From contig OX438745.1 in assembly GCA_949316235.1 (NCBI GenBank), positions 9,801,001 through 9,865,000 of the forward strand: 64,000 nucleotides of DNA. Direction: 5' to 3'. Source of the stretch: Oegoconia quadripuncta. Its lineage: Eukaryota > Arthropoda > Insecta > Lepidoptera > Autostichidae. The number at the start of each line of letters is the position of its first letter. Positions within the stretch are counted from its first letter, which is position 1. The notes beneath the pieces are model-generated. The model ran no database searches, was not told where the DNA came from, and saw nothing but the letters and a program-made list of their open reading frames with translations. Shown piece after piece: positions 11,701-23,739 of the stretch. A program made the translations under genes and the position numbers.

Positions 11701-14700
11701 CGGATAAAAATTGAAGATGGTCGCGTAACGAACTTCCAAAAACAAAAAAATTACAGTCGAATTGAAAACTTCTTCCTTTCTTTGAAGTCGGCTAAAAAGG
11801 TAAACCATATTTATTTTCGTTGAACAGAAACTTAAATCTCATCATTACATATTACATAATGACAAAAAGAAAATTTAAGAGAAACAGCATATTCAAAATC
11901 AATCAGAATTGTAACAAGTGACATTTAGTGACATAACAACATAATACTGCATACACAATGACGGTAACGTCAGATTACTCGACAAAAGAAATTCACAATG
12001 GATGGACACAATTGTCTTGTTATTCAAGACGCATAATTTAAAAGTCATAAAGACTCCGTATGAAGCCACTCTAATTGACAATTAGATAATAGTGAATGAT
12101 GTGGTAGGTTAGAATTGACTTCAATTGAAACATTTATAACTGGAATATCATTGCAAACTATACTTATTAAGCTATAGTAACTTAACTCGAAAACACTATG
12201 AGCCATAATTCTAAGCCAAAACAATCTAAATGAACAGAATTAGGGCATTGGGATTTCACGTGTCAGTTCACTACATTTATATTATGCAAAAATTGTAGGT
12301 CACTTACAATTTGGTCATATTTTATAGGCTTTAGTGATTATACCTAATTTTAAAAAGGAAAATTTGAGTACTGGGCCAAACAAAAAGCACTGAACACCTA
12401 ATTTGTACTAAAGTTCTGTTATTGTAATAGAAAACCGAATGCTTCATCTATATTTCTATGTAATTTAATTAAATAAGTAGTTCTTTGGTAGATAGTGCAC
12501 AACTAATGTTTACTCTTCTCAGTTTTTATTTAAATAGGTTTTACCATCATATCTAATTAACCACGATTTCCACAGCATGTTAATTACCCTTCAATACAGT
12601 TGCCGTTATCTTTACATATTCGCAGCACAATTTACAACTATCCCAGAAATAATAATTTATGGAGTCGCAATCACGAAATGCATTTGGAAAAAATCGCCAC
12701 ATACCTCTTGGCGACGCACCGTGACCGCTTTCTAAGTGCGGTGCATCTCGTTAATTGCATGCAATTAATGCATCTTCACTTTTTTCGCTTGCCACACTCT
12801 ATTAAGCAGTTTTCTTACAACGGCCTACTTGTGTTTAAATAACAGTTTCTTGTGCTAATTAGAGAACACTTGTTAACGCGTGATGTGATACAGAATTATC
12901 ATTTATGGAGATTTTTTCAACAGTAATTGATCAGATAGCATGCGATGCTATATTGAAAGTTGGTAGGACATGGGACCAGGTTGTTGGCTTCTGAGTTTGT
13001 TAGATAGCTGACTGGAAGGATCCGTCATATCTGCTGCCATGTAATTAGTATTGTTGAGTTATATACTGACCTATAGATAAGGCATATTTGGGAAGGAAAT
13101 ATGTTACCTCTGTGTTTGTTGTCGAAATCTGTCGAAATTATTAATATCATCTTTGAGATATCATAAGTGTCATTAGCGGTAGAGATCATTGATCTCCAGG
13201 TCAGCTGCTTTTTCGTTATCAAGTTTTTTTTCTATTTTTTAATGCTCGTGTTTATCTTGTCAGATAGGTATTAGCCTTTTCCGGAGTTTCTTTGTTCTCA
13301 TAAATAGTCACTTATAATTGTGAGTATTTATACTGTTTACTTATCTTCTTATCATAGTATACCTTTAAAGCCTTTTATCAATCACACGTACTCTATCAAC
13401 AACCACTTTTTCAAATTCTAACATTAATTTCAATGTAAGGTTCAGGGTTCAAGATTATACAACCTTTTAATCTATTTTAAATAATAATGGAGCTCTTTGT
13501 CTGTTTGTCAGTATGTTATAACAACTAGCAGTTCAGAATAAGAAATGTTTGGGAAAAGAAATGGGTAAAAGAAAAATTTTTTTTTATGCACAACGGGTTG
13601 GTAATTAACGTCAATCACATCTGATGTTAAGTGAAGAAAATTTTAATATAATTTAATTTTTTCCTGATCGCTCTAGAAATCCAAGGAGGTGCAGTCTAAT
13701 TTGCAAATGCTTCAGTTAGATTTCTACTTGGATAAGTTGTCCGAAGTCCAATAGTAAGTGTTAAATCAGGATTCAATGGACATAAATTTGCGCCCACGTC
13801 TGCGGGAAACGGGCTAAATAGTAAGCATTATCTCGGTTGTAGGTCTATTCTTAAGACCCTGGCGAAAGCTAGATAATCCATGCACACGTACTTAAGATTA
13901 ACATACAATAACAATTGCAACGTAATTTTTCATAATATTTTGTATTTATTCGAATAAGGTTTAGATTTCCACGAGTTCTGTCGGAGAAGAGATCGTTGTT
14001 AGCGGTAAGGCCGCCTAATTTGTAGTTTCTATAAGATATTTAAATGTACCTTCCTTATTTAAACAAATAAAGCGTATTTGATCGATTGATTGAGTTCTAT
14101 GATACTTAAAATCCATTTTTCCAAAATCAATCTCTCTCACTGGGTGAGGGCATAGGCCTTACTCCGCATTTGTGTCAGACTACTAGCCACTTGATTATGT
14201 CTCTAAGCCGCCTCTGTAGGTCAATTACTTATTTCCCGGATATTTTATATCACTTGTAATACAAATAAATATTAGTAGTAAGAAATATAATGACAGTACT
14301 TTTACCGTCAACAGTTAAAGAGTTTCTTTCTCTCCATGCATACATAATACTCCATCTCGAACATGAACGAGAGTACCTACCTCAATCAATAGTATCTGTT
14401 TCTTCTCTCTCAATCAAATCAATCTCTTTCTCAACCAATAGTATTATCTCACACCTTCTACACGTTCGAGCAATATTAGATACATCTGTGTTTATGGAAG
14501 CATTAATAGCAAGAATTAACTAGCAATCATTATTACAATAAATGGAAAATATGGAAAACCCCCCGGAAGACTTAGAAAATATGATCCAGATAAAAAAATC
14601 GACTATGTTAAAGATCTTTGAAATAGCTTAACCGATTTCCACTACACATACAACGCTATTAGATTTCGAAGTCATCAGCTTTCCAATTAAAAAAAATCAT

Positions 14701-17700
14701 TTACAAATTAAATGCTGCAATGTCACATGCAGATAATAAACTTCAAACTTATAACGCTCTTAACCCTTGATGTTAAAATCAGCACGTGATTTATGCAGTT
14801 TCAAACTTCTTCCGCAAAATACGTGACTTAATAATTCTTAGTTTCATGTTGTACCAGTTTTTGGACCACTTTCATGTATGAGCATCGCGTGATTCATTCC
14901 AAGGAAGCAATATAGATAATTCTATGTTATCGAATAGTGCGAAATGCGATATTATTTTGTCCGATAGGTTTCCGGTCTGTAACGATTACGTACTCGCAAT
15001 TAGTTCGTTAGGTAGTTCATGCTTCTTAAGCTTCCTTCCTCATAAGTCAAAATTATAAAAGATACAAATAAAATTGTCGCTTATTGAAAACTAGTTTATG
15101 ACAGATCTTATCAACTCGTTACTCAAAAGGGGGACTAAGCCGAAAGGAGGTCCTTAGGTGACATACATTACCATGGTCCTACATATTTATTTTGAAGAAA
15201 AGACATTTTCTACTTTCCATACTGGTCAGCTGTGGGTACTGATAGTATGTAAAAGTTATTTTTTTTTCGAAAAAGGAAACGTCTGCTTGTCCGCGATACC
15301 TAACAATCTCCTTTCCGACTAATATTGTTTTGTTTAAACTACAAAGTCGATAAGGAAGAAACAAGCGAAAAATAAAACTCACAGGACTTTATTCAATTTC
15401 TATTTTTAAAAATTGGTTCAATATCATCTAATAGCATTCTAGCAATAGAAAACGGAACTCTATTGCAATAGGTTGTTATGCCAATTTTTGGTGGTTCAAT
15501 TACGTACTTATTTTAAAATATGTGAGGAACATTGGGATCCATTTTCACTTATCGTGAGTGAGTGGATTTAACGTTGGCTTGTTCAAGTACAATACCTAAG
15601 CGGAAATTCAGTATTATACCATTTAGTATTTCGTTATCCAATTCACTTGATTCTCATTCTGTCATTGTGTTTGACCCGTCCGTCATTATGAAATCTAGAT
15701 TTTTAAGAATGTTGTTCAACATAATGGTCTATACAAACGTTTACAATATCCAAGTATCAAATTAAATTATAAATGCAATAGATTTTATTGAGTTGTGGTG
15801 TTCCTAAGGGATGTTCCCAAATGTTCACTTCTGGTACCCAAATGTTATCTCTATTCTAGACTAGGCTAGTCGATGCCAAACTAAAATGAGCAAACAGATC
15901 ATCATCATCATCAGCCCGTAAACATCCCACTGCAGAGATATAGGCCTTCACTCGTATTGGCCATAGTCCACCACGCTGGCCCAATGCGGTTTGGGGACTT
16001 CACATGCATTTGAATTTTTATTTCTTAGGCATGCAGGTTTCCCCACGATTTTTTCCTTCACCGTTTAAGAGCAGTCGGATAAATACACATAAGTAATTAA
16101 ATGAAATTTAAAAATTCATTGGTAAATTAATGAATTATAAAAAACTCATATATGAACATGGCCTGCGTGGGAATCGAACCTGACTTCCAAATTGGGAGAC
16201 CGCGTCTTAACCGCTGAGCCAACGACGCTCTCTTAACGACGAGTAAACAAATCATCGCATAGAAAATTTGTGATCGCTTTAACCTCCCAGAGACGAGGTC
16301 GATATCTTCGACCTGAAATACAAGGATCACAGATGCATGACCATACAATTGAAAATTCTGAACAATAAAGAAATACCATTTTTCTCAAATTTTAGATCAA
16401 ATTCCCAGCTGGTTCCGACTTGCAGCGTTCATTCGACGAAGGTCGTGGCAGAAGGAAAAAGCTCGCCCCACTCCTCGCAATCCCACTCCTCATCGGCGGC
16501 ATGATGGTGCCTCTCGCGTTTGGAGCCTTAGCCCTCCTCGCTGGAAAGGCCCTGATCGTATCCAAGTTGGCTCTCGTGCTGGCGGGTATTATCGGGCTGA
16601 AGAAACTCCTGTCACCTTCTGGAGGTGGCCATGAAGCTCATGAGGTCGTCGTGTCGGCTGGACATGGAGGATCTGGATGGAGCAGGTAAGAAACGGGTAT
16701 TAATATCACAAGGCATGAGTGTTACGGCAAATGCAAAATCTATAACATTCTCATTCATGACATGGCATTACTAATTTTTACATTACAATAGCAATTATAA
16801 CAGTCTATGTGTTTTTTAACTTTGTGCTTCCGAATTGTTTTGCCTTCTTCTTGAAAAGAGAGAAGAACGACCACGTTCTGTTAGTTGGTTATTCTGCGTA
16901 GGTATCAAATCTCAACTAATATTATAAATGCAAAAGTTTGGGCAAGTGTATTGTGTATATATGTTTGTTACCTCTTCACGCCTAAACAGCTAGACAGATT
17001 TAGATGAAATTTGGTGAGCATACAGATTAGGACCTGGACATATAGGAATTTTTTTTGCTGAACCGATTTTGATGAAATGGGCCACGCGAACGAAGCCGTG
17101 GTAACAGCTAGTTATTAATATTAGGATAGAGTGTAGGCACTGCCTATCTATGCACATTTGTTTAGATAAATAGATTTTAAAAATAATAAATAATAAATAA
17201 ATATTTCGGACACTTACACCAATCATCTAGTTCAAAACTAAGCAAAGCTTGTGCTATGGATACTAGATACTTGGGAACAAATGTTCGTATTCATCACATT
17301 CTGATAGGGTCACTATCCACTACACCAATCGGTCGTCAAGATCGTGTTTTGTTGTGTGAAAAGGATAGGAAGTTCCATGAGGTTCTAGTTTCTTGTAGGA
17401 AAGTAGCTGAACTAAATGAATTATAAAAGAAACTGGAAATTACATGTGACATAAAGAAATCATCAATTTAACATTCACATCAAAATAAAATAAAATGCAC
17501 TCCAATAATACAGTGTATTATCATCATCATAATAGCCTCATGCCGTCCACTGCTGAACATAGGCCTCCCCCATAGAATTCCAGAGTGACCGGTTGGTAGC
17601 TGCCTGCATCCAGCGCCTTCCTGCGACTTTCATCAGGTCGTCAGTCCACCTTTTGAGTGGACGTCATAGGACGTCTTATACGTCTGTATAGACAGACGTA

Positions 17701-18031
17701 TATTGGTTTATATACAGGGTGTAAACTTCAGTTATATTTCGGAAGCATTTATGTAAACAAATGTATTACCCGTGTCATGTGTAAAAATTTACTTTTTATG
17801 TACGTTTGTTCAAATATATAATTTTTAATACTTTTTTGTAGATACTTTTTTTACTATTTCTGCTTAATGAAATGTACTCAAATAACACTATACGTGGTTT
17901 AACGCTTACAAGTCCTTAATTTTATAGTCTGTATATTATATGCATTTAAAAATTAATTGTCATGAATTCTTTCTTATTCCAGGTCGATGGAGAAGGCCAA
18001 TGACTTAGCATACAACGCATACACTCACTAG
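8724..18031 (+). CDS. Osiris family protein A (DUF1676), 3 coding exons, 241 aa
   Basis: Exons: 8724-9110 (387 nt, phase 0 end), 16396-16685 (290 nt, phase 2 end) and 17983-18031, with consensus GT-AG ends (CCAG|GTAAAT, TTTTAG|ATC, GCAG|GTAAGA, TTCCAG|GTC). The product has a signal peptide (about residues 1-18), the paired cysteines C52 and C60 followed by LK, the Osiris domain ending SHTIQ, a basic GRGRRKKL stretch, and a hydrophobic, Gly/Ala/Leu-rich membrane segment ending LKKLL. A short tail carries ANDLAY, matching the AQxLAY-type motif of the family. Osiris proteins are insect-specific secretory or endosomal membrane proteins of cuticle-forming cells, and some Drosophila members shape cuticular nanopores. 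Which numbered Osiris gene this is cannot be decided here. The large first intron holds SINE and LINE insertions. Confidence 0.9.
9111..13576 (+). other. Osiris A intron 1, first 4.5 kb, no repeat recognised
   Basis: No exon, SINE or terminal inverted repeat could be recognised. A perfect 18-base palindrome TTAATTGCATGCAATTAA lies at 12751-12768 in a somewhat less AT-rich patch (12600-12900). Large first introns often hold enhancers, but nothing in the sequence proves one. Confidence 0.5.
13577..13637 (-). repeat. SINE-1 3'-end fragment
   Basis: Only the last 60 bases of the family are present: CTTAACATCAGATGTGATTG, then CCCGTTGTGCATAAAAA on the minus strand. It lies in intron 1 of Osiris A. 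Confidence 0.7.
13980..14095 (+). repeat. LINE 3' tail with (TTGA)n end
   Basis: GAGATCGTTGTTAGCGGTAAGGCCGCCTAATTTGTA resembles the 3' region of the 54.7-59.5 kb element, but the tail is AATAAAGCGTATTTGATCGATTGATTGA. A related but distinct LINE subfamily is likely. Confidence 0.6.
14130..14250 (-). repeat. Possible tail fragment of the 5S-like SINE
   Basis: Plus-strand text TCTCTCACTGGGTGAGGG, ATAGGCCTTACTCCGC, CTAGCCAC and GCCGCCTCTGTAGG parallels the 3' body of the element at 32462-32790. The match is short and diverged. Confidence 0.35.
15899..16232 (-). repeat. SINE-2, near-complete copy
   Basis: It starts (plus strand) ATCATCATCATCAGCCCGTAA, the reverse complement of the GATGAT tail, and ends with GGTTCGATTCCCAC and the A-box region AGCGTCGTTGGCTCAGCGG on the minus strand. 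It lies about 165 bases before exon 2 of Osiris A. Confidence 0.85.
16915..17120 (+). repeat. Non-autonomous ACTAATATTATAA-ended repeat
   Basis: It begins CTAATATTATAAATGCAAAAG, continues through ACAGCTAGACAGATTTAGATG and GAACCGATTTTGATGAAATG, and ends GCGAACGAAGCCGTGGTAACAGCTAGT. It lies in intron 2 of Osiris A and is one of the best-preserved copies. Confidence 0.7.
17190..17340 (-). repeat. SINE-3, partial copy
   Basis: On the minus strand it begins TTGACGACCGATTGGTGTAG, TGGATAGTGACCCTATC, but lacks the B-box stretch. It continues with TGATGAATACGAACATTTG, then GCACAAGCTTTGCTTAG and ATGATTGGTGTAAGTGTCC. It lies in intron 2 of Osiris A. Confidence 0.7.
17521..17680 (-). pseudogene. LINE carboxyl-terminal remnant with (GAT)n tail
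   Basis: The minus strand reads WTDDLMKVAGRRWMQAATN, then RSLWNSMGEAYVQQWTA and a stop, followed at once by GATGATGA. This ending is typical of an endonuclease-reverse transcriptase LINE found across Lepidoptera. Only about 45 residues remain, so it is a 5'-truncated dead copy in intron 2 of Osiris A. Confidence 0.75.
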
Positions 18032-19300
18032 CCAATCACAACCCACCAAAACTTACGCGAAAAATAAGGAACATAAGGGATAATCGTTAGTTTCACCTAC
18101 TACATAGCAATACTAGAAACTGTATGTATAAATATGTATAGTATAATATAATATTGTAGAGCATGCCATGCGTCGGTATATCAGAATGTGAATATTTCAT
18201 AATTTTTAAATTTGGAATACTAGCTAATTCGTAATACGGATTTAGGTATCGATGCATGAGGACAGAATAGAATTCGAAATGAGAACGAATCGCTCAGTTG
18301 AATGAATGAAGTTCAATATAAGGGTCAGTATTATCGAAAACGGTTTATAATATTCAAAAATACGACTGTTGTGTTCGCTCTTGATTCGGATTGGTGACAA
18401 ATGGTTATGACAAAACGGATTGAACAAGAGACTGAGTAATAGAACAAGGAGTTAGAGATTTTCCTCAAGAACTATGCACGGAAGTACCTCAAATACTCTT
18501 TGGGTATGGAAAAATGAATATTCTATATGACTATGTAGTTAAACCCATCGAAAATATTAATTTATAGGTGTATATGTATGTATGTATGTGTGCGTTTTTG
18601 AACGTAAGTCTTTGGAGTTGCTTTAATTTATTTATTTATTAAATTGATAAAGAGTGCCGATATTTGAATTCTGTATCTTGTCATATTATTATATGTAATA
18701 TTATGTATATGTATTATATAACGCCATCATTATTTACGTATAATATAATACATAATTTACGTTTAATCATATATACTGTATTATCATATATATAAATATA
18801 TTTAACATATTTATTTAATGTCTATATATTTATCTTAAAGTTATATATTTAGATAGGTATTACAAAATATAATATTTATCTATTTATTTTTAGTTTATTA
18901 TAAAGATATTACGTGTATGTAAAGTTTGTTTGGTATATACATAGAATAATATAAAAAATATAATGATATATTTGTAGTATCTACGTGTACATATGTAAAT
19001 AAATATTGCATTTATATAATATATTATATAGATATCCGAAGTATTAAATGACCAAATATTGTTATATGATAATTTTACCTATAGTACTTATATATTATAT
19101 AAATGTTTGTAGTTGTTTTATGTATATTTATGTTAATTTTCATAAAATGGTACTCATCCAATGCAATGTAAATATATGAAAATGTACGTAATATTTTTAT
19201 TTATCCTTTCATTATTTAATATAATGTTCCAGTCATAATTTATTTAACTTATTTTTTTAATGAATGTTATCAATAAAACTGTTGGTTACTCGAGAAATGT
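18032..19300 (+). other. Osiris A 3' untranslated region and poly(A) signal
   Basis: Very AT-rich, with many ATATTATAT-like runs. A canonical AATAAA at 19272-19277 is followed by a GT-rich stretch (TGTGTATGTTTT), the usual arrangement of a cleavage site. An earlier AATAAA near 18997 could be an alternative signal. Confidence 0.6.
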
Positions 19301-19414
19301 GTATGTTTTATTTATCGTTCACTGTATAGACTTAAAGATGACGTTTCTGGGTTCGAATCTCAACCAGAAAAATTTTGTGCTGTAGAAGTTGTTACTTCTT
19401 AACAGCTTCGTGGA

Positions 19415-19500
19415 TCATCATCATATCAGGCACAGGATGTCCAATGCTGAACATAGGCCTCCGCATAGACTTCCAGAGCGTTTGAATCAATCCTCTCTAG
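19415..19500 (-). repeat. (GAT)n LINE end fragment
   Basis: ATCATCATCATATCAGGCACAGGATGTCC, then GCTGAACATAGGCCTCCGCATAGACTTCCAGAG matches the last 80 bases of the LINE at 17521-17680. Confidence 0.6.
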
Positions 19501-19560
19501 GACTTTTATTCCTCAACGCCTATCAGTTTTTCGCGCTAGTACCTACTGTCACTTAAACTT

Positions 19561-19770
19561 GACGAGCGATTGGTGTAGTGGATAGTGACCCTGTCTGCGA
19601 AACCAACGGTTGCGGTTTCGAATCCCGTGAGGGGTAATTTTTTGTGTGATGAATACGAATATATATTTTCGAGTCATGGATGTTTATATAAATATTTAAT
19701 ACATAATACACGCCTTATTCAGTTTGGGACTAGATAATTGGAATAAATGTCCGAAATATTCATTTATTTA
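19561..19770 (+). repeat. SINE-3 copy
   Basis: The tRNA-like head GACGAGCGATTGGTGTAGTG (A box) is followed by CCTGTCTGCGAAACCAACGG and the B box GGTTTCGAATCCCG. Next come TGTGTGATGAATACGAATAT and GAGTCATGGATGTTTATATA, ending near ATGTCCGAAATATTCATTTA. The 3' half has a short deletion. Confidence 0.75.
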
Positions 19771-19976
19771 AAATTAATTAATCGGCTGGGCTATATGGAT
19801 GATAGTATCTGCGGTTTTCTTCATTTGATTTGATCAATGTGGTGAAACGCTGAGCAGCGCCCTTTCCATAGCTCGTTTTTAAGCCTTCTTTTAGTGACAG
19901 ACCACGTTTGAGGACTTAATGTAAATAAAAATATGCGACAGTATTGAACGGTAACAAAATTAGCATTTATAAATAG

Positions 19977-20200
19977 TCTAACTAATATTATAAATGCGAA
20001 ATTGGATGTATGTTTCTTTATTTCTTTGTTAGTTTGGTGCTCAATCACGGCGAAACGGATGAACGGATTTGGATGAAATTAGGTATATAGGTAGAATATA
20101 TCCCGGATTAAGACATTTTTTATCCCGCTAAAGTGAATAGTTCCCGCAGGATAGGTAAACAAATTTGCGCCAGGCGAAGCGGCGGGCGAAAAACTATTAA
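19977..20200 (+). repeat. Non-autonomous ACTAATATTATAA-ended repeat
   Basis: It starts CTAACTAATATTATAAATGCG, contains CACGGCGAAACGGATGAACGG and ATTTGGATGAAATTAGGTAT, and ends AGGCGAAGCGGCGGGCGAAAAACTA. Both ends match the family. Confidence 0.7.
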
Positions 20201-20734
20201 TATTTATCTAAAAAAAAATTTTGCACGCTAGAGTTAAGCAGATTGTGAAGGTATTCCATTTTTATTGACATCCAATGTTGTCCTTAAAATCATGCAAATA
20301 AACTATTTTCTATTCTATAAAGTGAAAAGTGATTTTTCTCCAAACAGTCAAGTGCCCTATTCCAGCTATGAGAGTTCGTTTCAAATATGTTTTGAGGCAC
20401 GAATCCACACTTGATTTCTATACAATATTCATAATCAAGCTTTCGCCAAATTTGCAATACCACATACCTATTACTCAATACAACGTTATGTTAGTTCCGT
20501 TCCACATTTGCAGAACGAATACATACACACTCATGCATAATGTAGGTACGTACTTACATTGTCACCGAAATATGGCGGAGACATCGTCAGAATGCAATCA
20601 CAATATGTGACCTAAATTCTGATACTTGCTCGCAATGGTTTTAGGGTTATCATAAATTCAATCTGTTTTAAAATACGTCAAGGACCAAAGTTTATAAGCA
20701 GTTATCTCACTGACATCTCTGACTATTGGTCTCA

Positions 20735-21110
20735 TAAGCGGCTTTTTGGCGAGTGAAGTTACATTTTTCTTTATAATTCTTATAATTTGTGCATTCTGAC
20801 TTTTGAAGCTTAATAATGATAGAATATTGTGCAGCAAAAGTTAGTGATGGTGTACAAGTGAAGGGAAGTGTAAATTAAAGTGCGTAACGAAGATTTCGGG
20901 TTCCCACAAGAAGCCGCCAAAATCTTTTGTAAACCATTCTGTCACTTTACTGAAGAATGACTTGACCGTGACTAGACTCTGTATACGCCAAGTATATGAC
21001 GAATTACTTATTTTGACTGAGACTGACTTATAAACTGAAGAAACAAGAGAAATAAGACGTGGCTGTTATGGGCTTAGATCCCTTTGCCTTCTCCGAGAGG
21101 AGAGAATAAA
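20735..21110 (+). repeat. 370-base dispersed repeat, copy 1
   Basis: It shares TTGGCGAGTGAAGTT, TGCATTCTGACTTTTGAAGC, GTGAAGGGAAGTGTAAATTA, TCTGTCACTTTACTGAAGAA and CTTTGCCTTCTCCGAGA with 29735-30110 in the same orientation. It ends at AATAAAATGA, which looks like the 3' end of a retro-element. No coding sequence; family unknown. Confidence 0.75.
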
Positions 21111-21359
21111 ATGAATAATAAATAATGGTCTCATAAGCTAAAAGTCATAACGAATTATGAGGGCGATGCACGGTGTTTCACAATACCATATCAAATCAGG
21201 AATTATGAAATCCCTGGATGAGAGAAAGTCACCGACATAGCCCAGCAGATTAGTGAGGTGGAGTAACAGTGGGCAAAGTACACAAGTTATCGGCGTGATT
21301 AATATGTATACCTTTACCAAATTACAACTTGCCAGTACTAAGAACCTCTGAGCTAAGCT

Positions 21360-21750
21360 GCTGACAGACTAACCTAAAACCGAGTAGCGATTCTGTGGAA
21401 CGACGTGCCATGAGACTCATCGGCGATCATTCGATGACTGCTAAATTGCAGAGCCTCGAATACCGCCGCGTCTGTCTCTCAGTCTTTTACAGGATACATT
21501 TCGGAGAGTGCGTTAGAATTACATAATTTTATTCCACCATCGTCGCCTTTCCATCTTCGGACTACTAGGCGTAGGGAGGAATTCCACCCGTATATAGTTA
21601 ATATACTGAACATTCGCACTAAGAAGTTCGACTCTTCATTCATCATACGAACAGTCACGGCATGGAATTCCCTTTCCACGTCAGTCTTTCTTGAATGCTT
21701 GCTTCATCTTTGACCACATCGTCACTTTCCATCAGGTGAGATTGTGGTCA
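21360..21750 (+). pseudogene. Decayed LINE reverse-transcriptase carboxyl end
   Basis: Across frameshifts and stops the plus strand reads VERRAMRLIGDHSMTAKLQ, SLEYRRVCLSVFYRIHFGEC, then, after breaks, IPPVY, RTVTAWNSLP-like text and SVFLECLLHL-like text. This order matches the post-RT carboxyl domain of jockey-like LINEs, also seen at 25565-26500. Non-functional. Confidence 0.65.
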
Positions 21751-21836
21751 AACACGTATCCAGTCAATCATAAAAGCGAATACTACTGCGCCACTAATAA
21801 TGCTTCAAACACAATTGTTTGCCGCACTAAATTACA

Positions 21837-22166
21837 TTTTTTTTATGCACAACGGATTGGTACTTGACCTCAATCACACCCGATATTAAGTGAACATGAG
21901 GTCGAAGTTGGAAGCGTACTGACCCGGAAACCCCAACACATTTGGAGGACTGGTTATCTTATCTCTGACAACTGGAACACAACAATGCTATTAACATTGC
22001 TGCTTGGCGGCATATTTAGATAAGATTGTGGTAGCTAGTCAGGCGGACATTTAAAATGCCCTACCACCAACCAAACCGAGTACTCAAACATGTACCCCGC
22101 TGGGGATCGAACCCGCGACCTCCGAATCGTAAACCCAATGTTGTTTACATTGAGCCGCGGAGGCGG
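21837..22166 (-). repeat. SINE-1, near-complete copy
   Basis: Complete from the minus-strand head CCGCCTCCGCGGCTCAATG and B box GGTTCGATCCC to the CCGTTGTGCATAAAAAA tail. It immediately abuts another repeat at 22180. Confidence 0.85.
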
Positions 22167-22179
22167 TTCTAGCGGAGGC

Positions 22180-22303
22180 GGCAGTCTACCCATATACCGA
22201 ATTCCATCGAAATCCGTTCAGCCGTTACCATATGATTGAGCTACAAACAAATATAAATAAACAAGCATCCAAACTTTCGCATTTATAATATTAATTAGAT
22301 GTG
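22180..22303 (-). repeat. Truncated ACTAATATTATAA-ended repeat
   Basis: On the minus strand it begins CTAATTAATATTATAAATGCG and GAAAGTTTGGATGCTTGTTT, then GGTAACGGCTGAACGGATTT and CGATGGAATTCGGTATATGG. The 3' end is lost where it meets the SINE-1 head. Confidence 0.6.
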
Positions 22304-22733
22304 CTTAATAGTTTAGACAACTTATGTAATTATAGGGCTGGAGCTAATTATTATGGTACCAATTCGAACCGTATTATTATGGGAGCAACGTTTGAAGGCC
22401 TTGACCGCGAATAGAAAGTGGCTAGTCTGGTTCGAACGAGACCAAACACATTCTTTCACACCCTAACCTTATCGCATTGTGTTGTTAAAGGAATTTTGTA
22501 GATCAATCGGTCACAAAGTGTTGGCAAAAGGATTTTCCGTCTATTTAGAAGTCGGGTAAAAGTAGCTTATATGTTTCTCTAGGTTCCAGGCTACCAATTT
22601 TGATATGTATCTCAATCACATCTTTATTTATAGCAATCGGTTCAGCAGTTTACAGACAGACTATATTGAAATACGAGGACATTATAAGTTCTAAAAGAAA
22701 ACTGGAAGATTAGCTGAACAGATTAAACCGAGC

Positions 22734-22840
22734 TCACAGTAACCAATACTCTGCATAAATGCAGAGTATTGGTTACTGTGACCAACTGCATCTGCATAAA
22801 TGCAGAGTATTGGTTACTGTGAGCTTTGCTAAAGCAAAGC
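22734..22840. repeat. Perfect hairpins and a 31-base direct repeat
   Basis: Arm 22734-22756 is the exact reverse complement of 22759-22781, with only AA between them. The sequence 22751-22781 is repeated exactly at 22792-22822. A second perfect hairpin follows at 22822-22839 (GCTTTGCT, AA, AGCAAAGC). Confidence 0.9.
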
Positions 22841-23739
22841 ATTTACAAATAAACAAAGTCTGCAGACGTCGCTCATCAATATCAATGGTATGGATAGCTT
22901 TGCTTCCACACCTTCGCCTTCGTGATACAATATCACGGCCTCTTATCGTTTGTCTTTTATACCTTCCACGTCTTGTCTTGTCTCATCATAAAGTCTTACT
23001 TCTGGCCCTGGCTATCGCTCTAGCAAATTTTTAAACGATCGGCCTAGAGATTTAGTCGAGAAAAGTAACATACAGACAGACATACTTTCGCTTTATGTTG
23101 TATGGTCAGATCTTTCATTTCAGGTGTAAACTTTGGCAGTTCAGGATAGTATTTACTATAGTATTTTACGTTATTAGTACGGTTATCCAAGTCTGTTCAG
23201 CGTACTTGGAGTTCGGGTGTTTCGATGATCGGTAACTTAGTATTTTTTTTCTTTTTTCCAATCTCATTTAAAGAGCTTAGTCATTTTAATGACTATGTCG
23301 CTCAGTAATAACTCAGTGAATATTTACACCCTATTATTTATACCGACTCTGACTAATTTATATATTGCTTTGGCCATTTAGGATATAGGGAATACCAATA
23401 CAATATTACAGCCCCAAACCACAGATTACTAATAAGTTACTAAAGTAACCCCAAACTTTCAAGTGGATGGCCATATGTAATATTAATTTCTCTTCTACAT
23501 GCTTCATTCCGGACAAGTAACTTAGTATCAAAATTAAGGAAGTGTTCGTATTAATAAATGTAAAGTAGAGAAGCTGTAGATCCGAAATTTCGTGGATTTA
23601 GCGAGGCTGACGACTTCTACTTATCTTGAAAATTTGAGGTCCGCAGTATTACCCAGGCCGGAGCTATAAAAGTTCACAAATCCCCGCATTGCTTCGAAAA
23701 ACGGTACAGCAACATAAAGTACATTGAGCTCTCAATTGT

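Noticed and set aside
14290..14523. 77-residue frame in Osiris A intron 1
   Set aside because: Low-complexity Ser/Ile-rich translation of TC-rich DNA; no homology recognised.
22734..22840. CRISPR-like array
   Set aside because: Only two copies of one unit, with no regular spacers, in an insect genome.
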